From the NCBI GenBank assembly GCA_027013265.1, contig JALUXQ010000190.1, positions 1-7,900 on the forward strand: a DNA stretch of 7,900 nt, given 5' to 3'. A program made the translations under genes and the position numbers. Source of the DNA: Campylobacteraceae bacterium. GTDB taxonomy: Bacteria > Campylobacterota > Campylobacteria > Campylobacterales > Sulfurospirillaceae. Positions 6,260 to 7,900 of the stretch are shown piece by piece; position 1 is the first letter of the stretch; each line of letters starts with the position of its first letter. The notes under the pieces were generated by a model. That model was not told the DNA's origin, searched no databases, and saw nothing but the letters and a program-made list of their open reading frames with translations.

Positions 6260-6794
6260 CACAGATAAAAGCTTAGAGAAAATCAACATCATAAAGCTAT
6301 TGATATTTTTATCTATTTTTATAGTTATCACATTGGTTTTGATTTTAGCCTTGATACTTCCAAGCATAAAGCACTATAGAGTCTATAAAAACGAGTACAA
6401 CACTGCTCTGTTTCGCAAAGTTAAAGTGCAAAATATCTTAAATGATAGAGTGAAAGAGTTGAAAAAACTCCAACTTGACAATAGAAAAGTTTTTGACTCG
6501 TTCAAGCATAAATTTACCGAGCCAGAGTTTGTACTGTTTGCAAATAAGTTTTTCAACAAAGTAACACTAAAAGAGGTAAAGAAGAGTCTGCACAAAAAAG
6601 AGTTTAAAGTCTATGAGTTAAATGTCACTTCGACGCTGAAAACACCTGTGAATTTTTATAAATTTTTAGATGGACTGAATCACTATCAAAACATGGTGCA
6701 AGCCGACTTTCCGATAGATTTGAAATCAAATGGAAAAGTTATAAGTGCTACTTTTAAGATAAAAGTTTTTGGACTTGTGACTTTAGAGAAGTGA
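6243..6794 (+). CDS. PilO-like bitopic inner-membrane protein
   Basis: A 183-residue protein with a cytoplasmic N-terminus, one strong membrane span (~17-40), a lysine-rich coiled coil (~43-92) and a C-terminal alpha/beta domain (~95-181). The last strands ('FKVYELNVTSTLKTPVNFYKFLDGLNHYQNMVQADFPIDL') resemble the PilO ferredoxin-like domain, in which a strand leads to 'G/T-x-Y/F-x-x-F/L-x-x-F-L-x-x-L'. Size and topology match PilO, which pairs with PilN. The ATG at 6243 overlaps the PilN-like gene by 17 bp and lacks a good ribosome site; a GTG at 6252, 5 nt after GGATGG, is an equally plausible start. Its 3' end overlaps tilS on the opposite strand by 41 bp. A PilP-like lipoprotein and a secretin do not follow. 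Confidence 0.72.
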   Translation: MVSVSNTDKSLEKINIIKLLIFLSIFIVITLVLILALILPSIKHYRVYKNEYNTALFRKVKVQNILNDRVKELKKLQLDNRKVFDSFKHKFTEPEFVLFANKFFNKVTLKEVKKSLHKKEFKVYELNVTSTLKTPVNFYKFLDGLNHYQNMVQADFPIDLKSNGKVISATFKIKVFGLVTLEK

Positions 6795-7767
6795 TATCTA
6801 TCTCATCTTTATGTAGATAAGGTCTGATTTTAGATGGAATTTTTTCTATCCGACACAACTCTTTGAACTTCTTTGGCATATCTGTTTTTTCAAATGGCGA
6901 AATATAGATTAAATCTTTTGTAAAGACGATAGTGATTTTGTCTGTTATCACACAATCTTTTGTTCTAAGTACCTCATCTCTTTGAGTTTTGCTCATCAAA
7001 ATACCGATTTTTTTCACTATTTTATCTATTTGTCTTATACTCTTTAAGTCTATTTTGTCTCTTTTTAGCACATACAACTCTTTGATTTTTATCATCTCTT
7101 CTGGCAAAAGTAGTTTTTTATCTTCTGCTAGATATTTGAAGCTTTTAATGAGTCCCTCTTGGAACTCATCAACAAAAGAGGTTGCGTATTTGCTTCTGAT
7201 TTGGTTTCTGAAGTATTTTTTGGAGTCATTGCTTTTATCAAAAAAAGATTTTATATAGTTTGCTTTTAAGAAGCCAGAGAGCTCCTGCTTGCTTATATGC
7301 AAAAGTGGTTTTACCTTGTTAAATTTTTCACCTAGCTCTATCTCTTGCATACCAAGAAGTTCTACTAGTCCGCTTCCTCGCCCTAATTGCATCAAAAACC
7401 ACTCAAATTTATCGTTTAATTGATGAGCGGTGATGAGGTTATCATAGTCATGATTGAGAATTACCTCTTCAAAAAAGTCGTATCTCTCAATTCTAGCATT
7501 GTGCTCAAAATTTGAATTGTTGAGCTTGCAGGAGTGCAGATAGAGTGTTTTGTCACTATTTTTGACTAACTCTTTGGCGTATATGATTTCATCTTTGCTT
7601 TGAGTTCTTGTGTTGTAGTCAACCATAGCCAAATCAAAGTCGATATCGTAGGCTTGCAGGATAAAAAATAGAGCACTAGAGTCAACACCTGCTGAAAAAG
7701 CTAGTAAATTTTGACTATTTTGCAAAAAATCGAGAGTGGATTTATGCAGTTTTGGTAACAGTTGCAA
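6754..7767 (-). CDS. tilS: tRNA(Ile)-lysidine synthase TilS
   Basis: TilS uses ATP and lysine to modify C34 of the CAU-anticodon tRNA-Ile to lysidine, allowing it to read AUA codons. The 337 residues have the PP-loop SAGVDS (25-30) of the N-type ATP pyrophosphatase fold. They also carry ERYDFF (94-99), 'TAHQLNDKFEWFLMQLGRGSGLVELLGM' (113-140, the family TAHH-x-DD-x-ET block) and 'DKSNDSKKYFRNQIRSKY' (177-194). A C-terminal segment, 'MPKKFKELCRIEKIPSKIRPYL', contacts tRNA in the family. It is shorter than E. coli TilS (~432), as usual in this phylum. The start is TTG at 7767, with AAGGA 8 nt upstream inside rimO, so tilS overlaps rimO by 26 bp and is probably co-translated. A lysidine pathway fits this AT-rich genome, where ATA codons are abundant. 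Confidence 0.95.
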   Translation of the reverse strand: MQLLPKLHKSTLDFLQNSQNLLAFSAGVDSSALFFILQAYDIDFDLAMVDYNTRTQSKDEIIYAKELVKNSDKTLYLHSCKLNNSNFEHNARIERYDFFEEVILNHDYDNLITAHQLNDKFEWFLMQLGRGSGLVELLGMQEIELGEKFNKVKPLLHISKQELSGFLKANYIKSFFDKSNDSKKYFRNQIRSKYATSFVDEFQEGLIKSFKYLAEDKKLLLPEEMIKIKELYVLKRDKIDLKSIRQIDKIVKKIGILMSKTQRDEVLRTKDCVITDKITIVFTKDLIYISPFEKTDMPKKFKELCRIEKIPSKIRPYLHKDEIDITSLKSQVQKLLS

Positions 7768-7900
7768 GTAGTTTATCCTTAGCCAATTGTGTTATTTTTG
7801 CTTTGTAGCACCTGTTTATCTCTAGTTTTCCTATTTCTGAATCATTTATGAGAATTTCTCCGTCAATCTCTCTATCCCAAGAGAGTTTTTTTGCCCCGAT
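7742..7900 (-). CDS. rimO: Ribosomal protein S12 methylthiotransferase RimO, C-terminal fragment
   Basis: The last 52 codons of a minus-strand gene that starts beyond the window. The peptide (KKLSWDREIDGEILINDSE, then ...YKAKITQLAKDKLLATV) matches the TRAM domain that ends RimO, with the 'x-E-I-D-G-E-I-L-I-N-D' block. MiaB TRAM domains lack this block. RimO methylthiolates an aspartate of ribosomal protein S12 by a radical-SAM mechanism; the catalytic part is outside the window. It overlaps tilS by 26 bp. I recall the rimO-tilS pair in Campylobacter jejuni too (Cj1454c-Cj1453c, from memory), which supports the call. Confidence 0.82.
   Translation of the reverse strand: MGAKKLSWDREIDGEILINDSEIGKLEINRCYKAKITQLAKDKLLATVTKTA

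Noticed and set aside
6795..6819. TATCTA ... TAGATA inverted repeat after the PilO-like stop as a terminator
   Set aside because: The stem is only 6 weak A/T-rich pairs with a 13-nt loop and no T-run, and it lies in tilS coding sequence.
1..7900. CRISPR arrays, tRNA/rRNA genes, insertion sequences, attachment sites
   Set aside because: I read both strands and saw no regularly spaced repeats, tRNA cloverleaf, rRNA segment, transposase or flanking inverted repeats.

Overview
The window is AT-rich and reads as a chromosomal segment of a Campylobacterota (epsilonproteobacterial) genome. Three things point there: an 80-residue HP0268-type protein, so far known to me only from this phylum; a short NusA lacking the C-terminal acidic repeats; and the order nusA / HP0268-like / miaB / DUF374 acyltransferase / small membrane proteins, which I recall from Campylobacter jejuni (about Cj0454c-Cj0460, from memory). 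The genus cannot be fixed from the sequence; a free-living Sulfurimonas- or Sulfurospirillum-like organism is possible.

Left end (1-660): the 3' end of a DppB/OppB-type peptide ABC permease, followed 8 bp later by a 49-residue entericidin-like lipoprotein. Both end at a bidirectional hairpin terminator (634-653) shared with the convergent nusA. nusA (658-1761, minus) has a well-formed sigma70 promoter (TTGAAT-17-TATAAT) and a leader of about 98 nt containing a small hairpin.

Middle (1988-4608): a plus-strand operon of four tightly spaced or overlapping genes. It encodes an HP0268-type nuclease, MiaB (tRNA ms2i6A37 methylthiotransferase), a DUF374 acyltransferase-like membrane protein and a small membrane-anchored protein of unknown function.

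Right-middle (4609-6794): the most interesting part. Three overlapping genes encode a PilM/GspL-like cytoplasmic protein with a long acidic insert, a PilN-like bitopic protein and a PilO-like bitopic protein. No pilin, secretin, ATPase or PilC gene lies alongside. In front of them is a close match to a sigma54 (RpoN) promoter (TTGGTAC ... TTGCTT, GG-N10-GC, 4609-4626). RpoN in Campylobacterota is chiefly the regulator of flagellar rod, basal-body and hook genes. I therefore propose that this PilMNO-like inner-membrane platform serves the flagellar motor rather than a pilus.

Right end (6754-7900, minus): tilS (tRNA-Ile lysidine synthase) overlaps the end of the PilO-like gene tail-to-tail by 41 bp. 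Upstream of it lies the 3' end of rimO, which overlaps the tilS start by 26 bp. The housekeeping theme is transcription and translation (nusA, miaB, tilS, rimO), with the sigma54-driven cassette set between those genes.
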